In this document: positions 8,375-18,874 of the stretch, piece after piece
Layout: every line of letters begins with the position of its first letter
Numbering within the stretch: position 1 is the stretch's first letter
NCBI GenBank assembly: GCA_902636075.1
Contig: CACPQM010000004.1
Location: 1 to 64,000 of the forward strand
DNA: 64,000 nt
DNA from: an uncultured Pelagibacteraceae bacterium
GTDB taxonomy: Bacteria; Pseudomonadota; Alphaproteobacteria; Pelagibacterales; Pelagibacteraceae
Reading direction: 5' to 3'
The notes under the pieces: generated by a model
The model's input: the letters and a program-made list of their open reading frames with translations, nothing else
Database searches by the model: none
Told to the model about the DNA's origin: nothing
Translations under genes and position numbers: made by a program

Positions 8375-9229
8375 ATAACCCAGTTCTTTCATTTCTTCAG
8401 CAAATTCAATGTTTATCTCGTTTATTGTTCTTTGATCAAGAATCTTCTTCCAATTATTTTTTGGACCAAGAAAAAAAAACTTATTTTTTTCTCCATCTTT
8501 GTTAATGGGACTTTCTGTAAAACCATGCTTGTCTTCCATCTTTTTTAAATTTTCAAAAGAACTTAAATTTATTGCATTATTTATATTTTCATCTGTAAAT
8601 TTATTTTTAACTATTTTTCCAATAAAGTTTGAAATTTTTGTAAATTCCTGAATAGGTTTATTTAGCAAATCTTCATACTTAACAAGAAGATAATTCATTT
8701 TCATATTTTTCCATGACAAATAATGAGTTTGCCAAGAGCCAATAAATTGCGGCAAAGGATGTTTTTCTTTGTTTAAATATTTTTCTTTTTCTTGATTAGA
8801 TAAACTTAATATCTGATTTTTAAAAAATAAGAATCTTTTCGCATCATTGTAATTAGATAAATTGTAATGATTTTTTAAAGATGTGATGACATTCCTTGGG
8901 TCACGCACAATATGAATTGTTGCTATGGTATTATTTTTATCTGTAAATGGATAGTTTTTAAATTTTCCTAACATGTTGTGAGTTTTAAAAAATCTTAGAT
9001 TTTTATCTATATTAATTTTGTTTTGGGAATTAATCCAATTTTTAGCAACCTCATCTAAATTTAAATAATCCGATATTAAACCATTAAAATGAGATTTATC
9101 TGGGTAGTTAGCTATAGCTCTTAAATGATTTAAATTAAGATCAGTTTTTTTTCCCGTTAAAAGAGACAAAATAAAAAATCTTATCCATGTGTTTCCACTT
9201 TTTGGGTAAGAAGCCAACCAAATAATCAT
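8369..9229 (-). CDS. PAPS-dependent sulfotransferase
   Basis: 286 aa. Residues 5-12 are ASYPKSGNTW, the 5'-phosphosulfate-binding loop of sulfotransferases, and HIVRDPRNVITSLKNHY near 107-123 is the 3'-phosphate-binding block. NWKKILDQRTINEIN near the C-terminus matches the usual W-K tail motif. The enzyme would transfer sulfate from PAPS to a hydroxyl or amine of a small molecule or glycan. Its target is unknown; the convergent GT41 gene makes a sulfated surface glycan plausible. It starts 46 bp from divergent mnmE. Confidence 0.85.
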   Translation of the reverse strand: MIIWLASYPKSGNTWIRFFILSLLTGKKTDLNLNHLRAIANYPDKSHFNGLISDYLNLDEVAKNWINSQNKINIDKNLRFFKTHNMLGKFKNYPFTDKNNTIATIHIVRDPRNVITSLKNHYNLSNYNDAKRFLFFKNQILSLSNQEKEKYLNKEKHPLPQFIGSWQTHYLSWKNMKMNYLLVKYEDLLNKPIQEFTKISNFIGKIVKNKFTDENINNAINLSSFENLKKMEDKHGFTESPINKDGEKNKFFFLGPKNNWKKILDQRTINEINIEFAEEMKELGYL

Positions 9230-9275
9230 TAAGAAAATTATATAATTATGATGAATATAAAACTATAATAATTAA

Positions 9276-10607
9276 ATGACTATATATGCACTTTCTTCTG
9301 GAGCAGGAGTATCAGGAATTGCTGTCATTCGAATATCTGGAAAAGATACTTCAAAAATAATTAATCAGATATCTGACGGGGGACAACCAAAAGCTCGAGT
9401 GGCTACAATCAAAAAATTCAATAAAATCAATACTTCTGAACTAATTGATGAAGGTCTATTGATATGGTTTCCTGGACCTGAGAGCTACACAGGTGAAGAT
9501 ATGGCTGAAATACACGTCCATGGAAGTATTGCTGTTGTGAGATCAATTTTAGACGAATTTTCAAAAATTGAAAATTGTCGACTAGCTGAGCCTGGAGAAT
9601 TTACAAAAATTGCTTTTCAAAATGGAAAAATAAATCTTTTAAAAGCTGAAAGCATTTCAGATTTAATTTCCGCTGAAACAGAAATTCAAAGACAACAAGC
9701 TGTTAAAATAATGAGTGGAAGAAGTTCTGAAAAATTTAATTCTCTTAGAGAAAAACTTTTAAAAATTTTATCAAACGTTGAGGCTAAAATTGATTTTCCT
9801 GAAGATGATCTTCCAGAAGATGTGATTACAAATATAAAAATAGATGCTGAAAAAATAAGAAATGAAATTGAAAAAATTTTAAGTGATCAAAAAGTTGGAG
9901 AAAGAATTAGAGAAGGTTTTAAGATTGCAATTATTGGACCAGCCAATGCAGGAAAATCCTCTTTGTTAAATTATCTATCTAATAGAGATGTAGCTATCGT
10001 TTCAGAAATTGCTGGAACAACTAGAGATGTTATTGAAGCTCATTTAAATTTAGATGGTTACCCAGTTGTTATTTCTGATACTGCTGGGATTAGAGAGTCT
10101 AAAGATGAGATAGAAAAAAAAGGAATTAAATTAGCCCTTAAACGTGCGGAGGATGCCGATTTAAACATAATAGTAATAGAGCCAAAAAGTGTTGATTTTA
10201 CTGGATTTTTGAATGATTTAGTGAGTGAAAAATCAATAATTGTAATTAATAAAATAGATCTTGGTTATAAAAATATTAACCAAAAATTTTCAAAATTTAA
10301 TCCAATTTTTTTATCAATTAAAAATGAAACCAATTTAGATGAATTGATAAATCGAATAAAAGATAAATTAAAAAATAAATTTGTAAATTCAAACGAAACT
10401 TTCATCACTAGAGAAAGACATAGACAAAGCTTAGAAGCTTGCGTTCAAAATTTAAAAAATTTTGAGGAAAAAAATTCTAAAGAAGATTTTGATAAAGCCG
10501 CAGAGGATTTAAGGTTGGCAACTAGACACCTAGGTATGATTGTCGGAAAAGTAGATGTTGAAGAAATACTAGGTTCCATTTTTAGTGATTTTTGTATAGG
10601 TAAATAA
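9276..10607 (+). CDS. mnmE: tRNA-modifying GTPase MnmE
   Basis: 443 aa. N-terminal formyl-THF-binding domain (SSGAGVSGIAVIRISG, 7-22; GPESYTGEDMAEIHVHG), helical domain, inserted G domain with GPANAGKSSLL (G1), DTAGIRE (G3) and NKID (G4), and the C-terminal CIGK whose Cys is needed for activity. With MnmG it installs the carboxymethylaminomethyl group at wobble U34 of certain tRNAs. MnmG follows 76 bp downstream, in the conserved order mnmE-mnmG-rsmG-parA-parB. Confidence 0.97.
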   Translation: MTIYALSSGAGVSGIAVIRISGKDTSKIINQISDGGQPKARVATIKKFNKINTSELIDEGLLIWFPGPESYTGEDMAEIHVHGSIAVVRSILDEFSKIENCRLAEPGEFTKIAFQNGKINLLKAESISDLISAETEIQRQQAVKIMSGRSSEKFNSLREKLLKILSNVEAKIDFPEDDLPEDVITNIKIDAEKIRNEIEKILSDQKVGERIREGFKIAIIGPANAGKSSLLNYLSNRDVAIVSEIAGTTRDVIEAHLNLDGYPVVISDTAGIRESKDEIEKKGIKLALKRAEDADLNIIVIEPKSVDFTGFLNDLVSEKSIIVINKIDLGYKNINQKFSKFNPIFLSIKNETNLDELINRIKDKLKNKFVNSNETFITRERHRQSLEACVQNLKNFEEKNSKEDFDKAAEDLRLATRHLGMIVGKVDVEEILGSIFSDFCIGK

Positions 10608-10683
10608 GTGTTGATTTATCTAACTTTTTTCATACTTTTAACTGTTTTCTTGTAAATTTTAAGATCAATAATAAATTACAGCT

Positions 10684-12555
10684 ATGAAAAATGAGATATC
10701 ATTTGATGTTGTTGTAATTGGTGGAGGTCATGCTGGTTGTGAAGCAGCAGCAGCATCTGCTAGATTAGGAGTAAATACTGCCTTATTCACTCATAAATTT
10801 GATACAATTGGTGAAATGTCATGCAACCCAGCAATTGGAGGATTAGGCAAAGGGCACCTTGTTAGAGAGATAGATGCACTAGATGGCATAATGGGTGAAG
10901 TTGCAGATAAATCGGGGATACAATTTAGATTATTAAATAGAAGCAGAGGCCCTGCAGTGCGCGGGCCCCGCACTCAAAGTGATAGATCACTATATAAGAA
11001 ATATATGCAAAAAAAACTTGTAAATTATTGTAATTTAAGCATTTTTTCTGATCCTGTAATTGAGTTTATTTTTGAAAAAAACAATATAATTGGTTTTATT
11101 ACACAAGAAGGTAAAAAAGTATTATCATCTAAAGTAATCCTAACAACTGGAACTTTTTTAAATGGTTTAATTCACATTGGTGAAGAAAAAACACCTGCAG
11201 GAAGATTTAATGAAAAACCCTCAACAGGTTTAAGTGAACAATTAGAAAAATATAATTTTAAAATTGGAAGATTAAAAACAGGAACACCACCAAGATTGGA
11301 TGCAACGACAATTAATTTTGAAAATCTTGAAGAGCAGCATGCAGATGAAGATCCATATTTTTTTTCTTTCCTTACAAAAAAAAATATCAATAGACAAATC
11401 TCATGTAGAATGACTTATACCAATCAAGCAGTTCATGAGATCATATCTAAAAACATAAAAAGTAGTGCCATATACTCAGGAAGTATCCAAGGCGTCGGTC
11501 CTAGATATTGTCCCTCAATAGAAGATAAAATCGTAAAGTTTTCTGATAAACAAAAACATCAAATATTTTTGGAGCCAGAAGGTCTAAATGATAAAACTAT
11601 TTACCCTAATGGAATTTCAACTTCGCTTCCTGCTAAAATACAGCAAGAAATATGCAATAATATCAATGGTTTAGAAAATGTAAAGATTTTAAGGCCTGGA
11701 TACGCCATAGAGTATGATTTTGTGGACCCAAGAGAGTTATTTATAACATTAGAGACAAAAAAAATTAAAAATCTTTATCTTGCAGGACAAATAAATGGAA
11801 CTACAGGTTATGAAGAAGCTGCAGCACAAGGACTGATAGCTGGAATAAATGCTGCTCTATCCATTAAAGGACAAGAACCATTTATACTTGATAGATCTGA
11901 AGCTTACATAGGAGTTATGATAGATGATTTAGTGACCAAAGGAGTTGCAGAGCCTTATAGAATGTTTACATCAAGAGCTGAATATAGGCTTTCTCTGAGA
12001 TCTGATAACGCTGATCTTCGACTAACTCACAAAGGTGTTAAAATTGGTCTTATATTAGATGAAAGAAAAATTATGTATAAAGAGAAAGCATCTAAACTTG
12101 AAAAAAGTTTAAAAAATATGGAAAATTCTCTTATTTCCCCATCGAAAGCTGCAAAATTTGGGATAAATATTGCTAAAGATGGTGTTAAAAGGAATGCAAT
12201 AGAAGTATTAAGCCAAAAATCAGTAAATATGAGTAAAATCCGGGAAATTTGGCCTGACATTAAATATTTTTCACGTGAAATTGATGAACAAATTGAGATA
12301 AAAGCACATTATAAAGGTTATTTGAAGAAACAAAACGCAGATATATTAGCATTTAAAAGGGATGAAAATCTTAAAATACCTGAAAATCTTGATTATGATC
12401 AATTTTCTGGACTATCAAATGAAGTAAAGTCAAAATTTAAGGAAATAAAGCCTAAAACACTTGGTCAAGCACTTAGAATAGACGGAATAACACCGGCTGC
12501 AGTATATATTTTGTTGTCTCATGTCAAAAGAAAGTCTATTAAGCATATAGCTTGA
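10684..12555 (+). CDS. mnmG: tRNA uridine-5-carboxymethylaminomethyl(34) synthesis enzyme MnmG
   Basis: 623 aa. The FAD-binding Rossmann loop [13 protein letters not shown] lies at 10-22, and [17 protein letters not shown] (about 55-71) and [15 protein letters not shown] are MnmG hallmarks. It partners MnmE in U34 modification. Its stop overlaps the TTG start of rsmG. The gene contains a degenerate parS-like palindrome (12267-12282), coding FSREI, 332 bp before the exact parS site in rsmG. Confidence 0.97.
   Translation: MKNEISFDVVVIGGGHAGCEAAAASARLGVNTALFTHKFDTIGEMSCNPAIGGLGKGHLVREIDALDGIMGEVADKSGIQFRLLNRSRGPAVRGPRTQSDRSLYKKYMQKKLVNYCNLSIFSDPVIEFIFEKNNIIGFITQEGKKVLSSKVILTTGTFLNGLIHIGEEKTPAGRFNEKPSTGLSEQLEKYNFKIGRLKTGTPPRLDATTINFENLEEQHADEDPYFFSFLTKKNINRQISCRMTYTNQAVHEIISKNIKSSAIYSGSIQGVGPRYCPSIEDKIVKFSDKQKHQIFLEPEGLNDKTIYPNGISTSLPAKIQQEICNNINGLENVKILRPGYAIEYDFVDPRELFITLETKKIKNLYLAGQINGTTGYEEAAAQGLIAGINAALSIKGQEPFILDRSEAYIGVMIDDLVTKGVAEPYRMFTSRAEYRLSLRSDNADLRLTHKGVKIGLILDERKIMYKEKASKLEKSLKNMENSLISPSKAAKFGINIAKDGVKRNAIEVLSQKSVNMSKIREIWPDIKYFSREIDEQIEIKAHYKGYLKKQNADILAFKRDENLKIPENLDYDQFSGLSNEVKSKFKEIKPKTLGQALRIDGITPAAVYILLSHVKRKSIKHIA
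12267..12282. promoter_or_regulatory. Degenerate parS-like site inside mnmG
   Basis: TTTTTCACGTGAAATT keeps the 12-bp palindromic core TTTCACGTGAAA of parS and differs from the exact site in rsmG at three outer positions. Possible secondary ParB contact; function unproven. Confidence 0.4.
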
Positions 12556-13196
12556 TTGATTCGAAAATAATAAAAACAAATAAAATTTATCTCCCAAATG
12601 TTTCACGTGAAACACTGAAGGAGTTAGAGGACTACTCAAAGTCAATTTTAAGTACAAACAAGAAAATAAATTTGATAAGTTTAAGTACAGAAAATTCAAT
12701 AAATATAAGGCATATTTATGATAGCGCACAAACAATTGACTTTATTGACAAAAATGATATTACAGTATGTACTGATCTTGGCTCTGGCGCAGGGCTTCCT
12801 AGTATAGTTTTGGGTATTTTGATGAAATCCAAAAAGCAAGGTTTTAAGCTAATTTTTTATGAAAAGAGCTATCATAAAAGCAATTTCTTAAAAGAGATGG
12901 CAAAAAAGTTTAATTTGGAAGCTAAAATTTACCAAAAAAATATTTTTGAAGAGAAAAATTTAGTAACAGATGTAATAATTTGTCGAGCATTCAAACCACT
13001 TCCAGTAATTTTTGATATAGCAACCAAGAATTTTAAAATTTTTAAATACATAGTCATGTATTTAGGAAAGAGTGGAAAAAAAATTTTAAAAGATGTGTCT
13101 ACGAATTGGAAATTTGACTTAGAGGAAATGAAAAGTCTTACAAGTAATGAGTCATCAGTTGTAAAAATTTCAAATTTGAAAAAAAAATATGAATAA
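12552..13196 (+). CDS. rsmG: 16S rRNA (guanine-N7) methyltransferase RsmG
   Basis: 214 aa from a TTG start at 12552 that overlaps the mnmG stop (TTGA); no suitable ATG exists near the N-terminus, and residues [15 protein letters not shown] and [19 protein letters not shown] align with the family N-terminus. The SAM-binding motif is [16 protein letters not shown] around 70-85. It methylates N7 of G527 (E. coli numbering) in 16S rRNA. The codons for NVSRET contain a perfect parS site. The gene runs 8 bp into parA. Confidence 0.93.
   Translation: MIDSKIIKTNKIYLPNVSRETLKELEDYSKSILSTNKKINLISLSTENSINIRHIYDSAQTIDFIDKNDITVCTDLGSGAGLPSIVLGILMKSKKQGFKLIFYEKSYHKSNFLKEMAKKFNLEAKIYQKNIFEEKNLVTDVIICRAFKPLPVIFDIATKNFKIFKYIVMYLGKSGKKILKDVSTNWKFDLEEMKSLTSNESSVVKISNLKKKYE
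12599..12614. promoter_or_regulatory. parS: parS centromere site (exact consensus)
   Basis: TGTTTCACGTGAAACA is a perfect 16-bp palindrome and an exact match to the bacterial chromosomal parS consensus bound by ParB. It sits inside rsmG, about 0.6 kb before parA and about 9.8 kb from the candidate origin, as expected for the origin-proximal centromere. Location within rsmG is known in other bacteria. Confidence 0.93.
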
Positions 13197-13989
13197 AAAA
13201 ATTATTTCAGTTATAAATCAAAAAGGGGGTGTGGGGAAGACTACCACCGTCATCAATCTCGCTGCCGGATTATCGATCAAAGAAAAAAAAATTCTTGTAA
13301 TTGATCTTGATCCTCAAGGAAATGCTACAACAGGTCTTGGATTATCAAACACAACAAGTTCTGATCAAACAATTTATAATGTATTGAATGGAAATAAAAA
13401 AATTTCAGAAGTAATACAGTCTACTAGCTTTGAAAATTTAGATTTGATATCATCAAATGTTGATTTATCTGGACTAGAAGTAGAGACAGCAGGAGATAGT
13501 CGAAGGGCCTTTAAATTGAAAGACGAATTAACCTCAATTTTAAACAATTCTGGATCATTCTATGATTATATTATAATTGACTGCCCTCCATCATTGAGCC
13601 TCCTAACAATCATGGCTTTAGTTGCCTCAGATGCTCTTGTAGTGCCTTTGCAGACAGAATTTTTTGCTTTAGAGGGGTTAACACAGCTTATGAAAACAAT
13701 TGAAAGGATAAAGTCAAACCTAAATCCCTCTCTTGACATAAGAGGAATACTTCTAACTATGTATGATAAGAGGAATAAATTATCTAGTGAGGTTGAGACT
13801 GAGGCAAGAAACTACTTTAAGGATAAAGTTTATACTACAGCAGTACCTAGAAATGTCAGATTGTCAGAAGCTCCTTCACATGGCGTACCAGTTTTAATTT
13901 ACGATAAAGCTTGCCCAGGTAGCAAAGCTTATTTTAGTTTCACAGAGGAATTTTTAAATCAAGATAAACCAGTGGAGAGTGCAGCATGA
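13189..13989 (+). CDS. parA: Chromosome partitioning ATPase ParA (Soj)
   Basis: 266 aa with the deviant Walker A motif QKGGVGKTTTVINLA at 11-25, IIDCPPSLSLLT (Walker B region) and the A' motif DLDPQGNATTGLG. ParA forms ATP-dependent DNA-bound gradients that move ParB-parS complexes. It overlaps rsmG by 8 bp and parB by 4 bp. An intact short N-terminus without a DNA-binding extension marks it as a chromosomal, not plasmid type Ia, ParA. Confidence 0.96.
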   Translation: MNKKIISVINQKGGVGKTTTVINLAAGLSIKEKKILVIDLDPQGNATTGLGLSNTTSSDQTIYNVLNGNKKISEVIQSTSFENLDLISSNVDLSGLEVETAGDSRRAFKLKDELTSILNNSGSFYDYIIIDCPPSLSLLTIMALVASDALVVPLQTEFFALEGLTQLMKTIERIKSNLNPSLDIRGILLTMYDKRNKLSSEVETEARNYFKDKVYTTAVPRNVRLSEAPSHGVPVLIYDKACPGSKAYFSFTEEFLNQDKPVESAA

Positions 13990-14837
13990 TAAATCCTTTT
14001 AAATCAAAAAAGGGTCTTGGAAGAGGGCTATCTTCTTTGATAGGAGATAGTGAAAAAATTGAAGATAAAAAAAATGTCTCAATAAGTGCATTAGTTAGAA
14101 ACAAGTATCAACCAAGGAAAAAATTTGATGAGGTGAGTTTAGAGGAATTAACTAACTCTATAAGAGAGAGAGGTATCATCCAACCAATCTTAGTTAGACC
14201 TTCTTCTGATGAAGAAGATAAATTTGAAATAATAGCTGGAGAAAGAAGATGGCAAGCAGCTCAATACGCTGGACTACATGAAATACCAGTAGTCATAATT
14301 AAAGCTGATAATCTAAAATCTTTAGAATTTGCTATTGTAGAAAATGTTCAAAGAAAAGATTTAAATCCAATTGAGGAAGCAGAGGGTTATAAAAGATTAA
14401 TTGATGAATTTAGATACGATCAAGATAAAGTATCTAAATTTATAGGAAAGAGCCGCACACACATATCAAATTGTTTACGACTTTTATCTTTACCAAAAGA
14501 GGTTATAGAATTATTAATTGAGGAGAAATTATCACAAGGTCATGCAAAAATATTAGTTGGTTTGGAAAATGCTACTCTTTTAGCAAAAAAAATTATCTCA
14601 AAAAAATTATCAGTTAGACAAGCTGAAAGTTTAGTTCGTATGTTGAAATCTAGTTCTACTAGTTATACTAAGAAAAAAGATTCAAATATTGTAAGTCTTG
14701 AAAAGGAATTATCAGATAAGATTGGAATGAGAGTTTTTGTTAAAAATAAAAGAAACAATTCTGGAACTATTAGTTTGGAATATAAAGGAGTTGATCAGCT
14801 TGATAGATTGGTGAAGATTATTAAGCAAAATTACTAA
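13986..14837 (+). CDS. parB: Chromosome partitioning protein ParB (Spo0J/Noc family)
   Basis: 283 aa. KGLGRGLSSLIG (9-20) is the N-terminal ParA-interaction motif of chromosomal ParBs. ISALVRNKYQPRKKFDE and the CTP-binding box GERRWQAAQYAG follow, then the helix-turn-helix region around KSRTHISNCLRLL that reads parS, and a C-terminal dimerisation domain. Its target parS lies 1.4 kb upstream in rsmG. The 3' end overlaps convergent holA by four bases. Confidence 0.96.
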   Translation: MINPFKSKKGLGRGLSSLIGDSEKIEDKKNVSISALVRNKYQPRKKFDEVSLEELTNSIRERGIIQPILVRPSSDEEDKFEIIAGERRWQAAQYAGLHEIPVVIIKADNLKSLEFAIVENVQRKDLNPIEEAEGYKRLIDEFRYDQDKVSKFIGKSRTHISNCLRLLSLPKEVIELLIEEKLSQGHAKILVGLENATLLAKKIISKKLSVRQAESLVRMLKSSSTSYTKKKDSNIVSLEKELSDKIGMRVFVKNKRNNSGTISLEYKGVDQLDRLVKIIKQNY

Positions 14838-15811
14838 TAATTGCTAACAAAATCAGACATAAAAAGTACTGAATTTGCTACATTTTTTTTCACCAAAGTC
14901 TCTAAACCATTAATTTTAAAGATTATTTCTTTAACTTCAGATGTAGTCCATGACTGAGCTTGTTTTTTAACAATGTCTTTTTCTTTCCAAAATATTGGTG
15001 GTTTAAAACTAGATATAACTTCATCAATATTCTTATGATTATCAATTTCAGTCCTTATTTTTAAAAGTCTTTTGGCTTTATTTAATAGTGTTCTTATTAT
15101 TAATATGCAGTCATCTGATGAGTAATTATTTTCGTTAAGTATATTTGATACTCTTTTTGAATTTTTTGCTAAATAATTATCTGATAATTCAAAAGCAGTA
15201 AAATTTTCAGCAAGATTTGAAAGTTTTATTATATCACTAGTGCTAAATTTTTTTTTAGTGAGAGACAAATTTTTTAATTTCTCCAACTCATTTCTTAAAA
15301 AAATTCTGTCTCCTTTTGATCTTTCTACTAAAATATTAACAATTTCTTGTGACAATTTTAAATTGCTTACTCTTGTAAAATTATAAACAATTGAAATAAG
15401 TGCCCTAGAATCATCACTGTATACTGGTGTACATATAGTTTTTTTTTCTTTTTCAAACAATATTCGAAGTTTTGATTTTTTTTCTAACACTGAGGATTTT
15501 ATAACTATTTTGGTATCAGACAATTCTTTTTCTAAAATATTATCGAATATGTTTATTAGTTTATCAGTTCCTCTTGAGATAATTATTAATTTATCATTCT
15601 GGAAAAGAGATTTACTAAATAAATTTAAAATGAATTCATCAGAATTACTTAAAATTTCACTTTCTTCATATTTTAAAATTTCCCCTTTGAAATTTTTTAT
15701 ATAAAAATTATTTATTATATCCTCTTTAACACCATCATTACTTCCATATATTAGATGGAAATTGTAATTTGCAGATTTTAATTTATCAATTTCAAAACTT
15801 TTAATTATCAT
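14834..15811 (-). CDS. holA: DNA polymerase III delta subunit HolA
   Basis: 325 aa. The sequence FHLIYGSNDGVKEDIINNF (18-36) is the degenerate P-loop region of the clamp-loader delta subunit (typically YGxDxxLxxE). LKLSQEIVNILVERSKGDRIFLRNELEKL fits the AAA+ lid with the small-arginine region. Delta opens the beta clamp for loading. Divergence is strong, as usual for HolA. It follows lptE, overlapping its stop by 11 bp, in the alphaproteobacterial order leuS-lptE-holA; parB converges on it. Confidence 0.85.
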   Translation of the reverse strand: MIIKSFEIDKLKSANYNFHLIYGSNDGVKEDIINNFYIKNFKGEILKYEESEILSNSDEFILNLFSKSLFQNDKLIIISRGTDKLINIFDNILEKELSDTKIVIKSSVLEKKSKLRILFEKEKKTICTPVYSDDSRALISIVYNFTRVSNLKLSQEIVNILVERSKGDRIFLRNELEKLKNLSLTKKKFSTSDIIKLSNLAENFTAFELSDNYLAKNSKRVSNILNENNYSSDDCILIIRTLLNKAKRLLKIRTEIDNHKNIDEVISSFKPPIFWKEKDIVKKQAQSWTTSEVKEIIFKINGLETLVKKNVANSVLFMSDFVSNY

Positions 15812-16301
15812 TTAAATTTAAAATTAAGGAGATAATCGTTTCACTAATATTTTCCGAGATATTTTCTGAGATAATTCCTTCATCTTCTTCAAGTTTAAAT
15901 TTATCAGAAACATTATTGTAAATATAACTTTTTTCAATTTCTCGTTCTAATATGATTTTACCTTTATTAAAAACTTTTAGATTAGTCAAAACCACTAATT
16001 CAAATTTTAAAGGATCACCCTTACTGTCTTTTGAAATTATTTTTTTCTCTTTTATGGTATTTATTCTTAGATCAAAGCTTTTTTTATTCGGTATTAGGCT
16101 TTCATTTTTTTCTAATGAAGTCTTCTTATTTATAAAACTTAGTCTATTTTTAATATTTCTGTTTATTTCTTTATCTCCAAAAAAACTTGTATTTCCTAAA
16201 CTAAAACCATAATCTTTATTTGAAAATATTGGCTCGTATGAACATGCCGTAACTAAAAGTATAAGGCTAAAAAATATATTTCTGATTAACTTTTTATTCA
16301 T
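15801..16301 (-). CDS. lptE: LPS-assembly lipoprotein LptE
   Basis: 166 aa with a lipoprotein signal: a hydrophobic stretch ending LVTAC, so Cys20 would be lipidated. CSYEPIFS after the Cys and the later [16 protein letters not shown] strand resemble alphaproteobacterial LptE, which plugs the LptD barrel in the outer membrane. The call rests mainly on the position between leuS and holA, the conserved context of this poorly conserved protein. It overlaps leuS by 8 bp. Confidence 0.78.
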   Translation of the reverse strand: MNKKLIRNIFFSLILLVTACSYEPIFSNKDYGFSLGNTSFFGDKEINRNIKNRLSFINKKTSLEKNESLIPNKKSFDLRINTIKEKKIISKDSKGDPLKFELVVLTNLKVFNKGKIILEREIEKSYIYNNVSDKFKLEEDEGIISENISENISETIISLILNLNDN

Positions 16302-18840
16302 TTACTAGTAAATTCATTAATCTATTTTTAACAAAAATAATTTTATTTATAGATTTATTTTTTAAATATTTGTCAGTGAGTTTATTATTTTTTACTTTAA
16401 CTAAAAGGTTTTCTTCATTTAAATCTCTACTTTCATTTAAAATCAGCCTTTTCTTGCCGTTAATTTGTATTACATAGTCTACTTTGTCTTCATCAAGTGT
16501 TTCAAAATTTACTTTAGGCCATTTAAACTCATCCTTAACTCCTAGATCAAATAAACATTCAGATGCAAAATGTGGAATTGCTGGGCAAAATAATACTAAA
16601 ATTTTTTTATAATTCTCTTCTAGAGTACTTTTTGAAATTTCTTTTTCTATTTCCTTATTCAAAAAATTATATATTTCATATATGTTTGCAATAATTACAT
16701 TGTAATTAAAGTTTTCAAGATTATTAGTTATTTTATAAATCATTTGATTGATAAACTTTTCTAGATTTCCTCCTTTATCAGTTTTTGAATTATTATTTAA
16801 AATTTTTTCTTTTATTTTATTGTGCAGTATCCACAATTTTTGTAAGAATTTATATGATGCTCTCATCCCTTGTTCAGACCATTGTACATCTTTTTCAGGA
16901 GGACTATCTGAAAGAATAAATAATCTGACTGCATCCGCACCATAATTATTAATAATATTCTCAGGATCAATGACATTCTTTTTTGACTTAGACATTGATT
17001 CTGAAGGTCCAACTGTTACCTCGTTTTTTTTATCGCCTTTTTTTTGGTACTTATTTTCTATAAACTCAACTTCGTCAGGACTTAGCCAGTTGTTATCTTT
17101 GTCTTTATATGTCTCATGACAAACCATACCTTGTGTAAATAGCCCTTGAAATGGTTCATTAATATTAAAATTTGTATTTTTATAACTTAAGGCTTTCATA
17201 AAAAAACGTGAATATAACAAGTGAAGAATTGCATGTTCAACACCTCCTATATACTGATCAACTGGCATCCAATAATCAATATCTTCTTTTTTGTAGCCAT
17301 AACTATTTTCAACTGGTGAACAAAATCTTAAGTAGTACCAAGAAGAACAAACAAAAGTATCAAGAGTATCTGTTTCTCTTTTATATTTTTTTCCATCAAT
17401 AGTAATTACTTTCCAAGTTTCTTCTGAGTCCAAAGGATTCCCCTTTGAATTTAAGTTCACATTTTCAGGTAATTTTACTGGTAAATCTTTTTTAGGAACT
17501 GTTACCACATTTCCATTATCATCATAGGCTATAGGTATTGGACAACCCCAGTAACGCTGTCTAGAAACACCCCAATCTTTTAATCTGAAATTTGTTTTTT
17601 TTTCTCCAATTCCTCTTTCTTCGAGTATTTCAATTGTTTTTTGAACAGACTCATCTGGAACTTTTAAATCGTTTAAAAATTGGGAATTAATTATGACACC
17701 TGGTCCCGAGTAAGCTTCCTCTTTAACTTCATATTCATTTTTTTCTTCATTTGGTTTAACAACAGTTTTAATTTCTAGATTATATTTTTTAGCAAAGTCA
17801 AAATCTCTTTGGTCATGGGCGGGGCATCCAAATACTGCTCCAAATCCATAGTCCATTAGAACGAAATTAGCAAAGAAAACAGGTACTTTTTGACTAGGAT
17901 CAAGGGGATTTGCTGCAATTAAATTGGTTTTAAAACCTATTTTTTCTCCAATTGCTATAGCCTCTTCAGTAGTTCCGGTTTTAGAACACTCATTTTTAAA
18001 TTTTTGAAATTTTTCATCTTTTAAAAAAAATTTAGAAATTTCATGGTCCACTGAAAGTGCCAAAAATGAGAAACCAAATAACGTATCTGGTCTTGTGGTA
18101 AAGCATTTTATCTCTTCTACCGGAAGATCACCTTCTGTTTTAAATGAAATTTCGCAACCATAAGATTTTCCTATCCAGTTTTTTTGCATAACTTTCACTT
18201 TATTAGGCCATTGTTTTAAACTATCTAATCCATCAAGAAGTTCCTGAGAAAATTTTGAAATATTAAAGAACCACTGATTTAATTTTTTTCTTTCAACTAC
18301 TGCACCAGATCTCCAGCCTTTGCCATCTATCACTTGCTCATTTGCTAGAACTGTCTGATCTATTGGATCCCAATTTACATAATTTTCTTTTCTATAAACC
18401 AAACCTTTTTCATAAAGTTCTAAAAAAAATAACTGTTGATGTTTATAATATTCTTCAGAACAGGTTGATATTTCTCTATCCCAGTCAATAGATAACCCAA
18501 GTCTCTTAAGTTGAGTTTTCATTACTGAAATATTTTTGTTAGTCCAGTCTTTTGGATCTAAATTATTTTCTCTTGCTGCGTTTTCAGCCGGCATTCCAAA
18601 AGCGTCCCAACCCATTGGATGAAGAACATTAAACCCTTTTAATGATTTATACCTAGATAAAACATCTCCAATAGTATAATTCCTTACATGACCCATATGT
18701 ATTTTTCCTGATGGATATGGAAACATTTCCAGACAATAAAATTTTTTTTTAGTTTTATCAATCTTTGATGAAAAAGCCTTAGAATCAAGCCATTTTTTCT
18801 GCCATTTATCTTCTACAGTTTTGAAGTTGTAACGATCCAT
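16294..18840 (-). CDS. leuS: Leucyl-tRNA synthetase
   Basis: 848 aa from the ATG at 18838-18840 ([17 protein letters not shown]); a TTG four codons earlier is a weaker alternative. [15 protein letters not shown] holds the HIGH motif (as HMGH). The CP1 editing domain includes TTRPDTLFG and the [13 protein letters not shown] block, and SMSKSKKNV is the KMSKS loop with Ser in the first position. Class I enzyme charging tRNA-Leu with post-transfer editing. It heads the leftward group leuS-lptE-holA. Confidence 0.97.
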   Translation of the reverse strand: MDRYNFKTVEDKWQKKWLDSKAFSSKIDKTKKKFYCLEMFPYPSGKIHMGHVRNYTIGDVLSRYKSLKGFNVLHPMGWDAFGMPAENAARENNLDPKDWTNKNISVMKTQLKRLGLSIDWDREISTCSEEYYKHQQLFFLELYEKGLVYRKENYVNWDPIDQTVLANEQVIDGKGWRSGAVVERKKLNQWFFNISKFSQELLDGLDSLKQWPNKVKVMQKNWIGKSYGCEISFKTEGDLPVEEIKCFTTRPDTLFGFSFLALSVDHEISKFFLKDEKFQKFKNECSKTGTTEEAIAIGEKIGFKTNLIAANPLDPSQKVPVFFANFVLMDYGFGAVFGCPAHDQRDFDFAKKYNLEIKTVVKPNEEKNEYEVKEEAYSGPGVIINSQFLNDLKVPDESVQKTIEILEERGIGEKKTNFRLKDWGVSRQRYWGCPIPIAYDDNGNVVTVPKKDLPVKLPENVNLNSKGNPLDSEETWKVITIDGKKYKRETDTLDTFVCSSWYYLRFCSPVENSYGYKKEDIDYWMPVDQYIGGVEHAILHLLYSRFFMKALSYKNTNFNINEPFQGLFTQGMVCHETYKDKDNNWLSPDEVEFIENKYQKKGDKKNEVTVGPSESMSKSKKNVIDPENIINNYGADAVRLFILSDSPPEKDVQWSEQGMRASYKFLQKLWILHNKIKEKILNNNSKTDKGGNLEKFINQMIYKITNNLENFNYNVIIANIYEIYNFLNKEIEKEISKSTLEENYKKILVLFCPAIPHFASECLFDLGVKDEFKWPKVNFETLDEDKVDYVIQINGKKRLILNESRDLNEENLLVKVKNNKLTDKYLKNKSINKIIFVKNRLMNLLVNE

Positions 18841-18874
18841 TTTAATAGTCAATGAAATTAAATTTAAATGTTAA

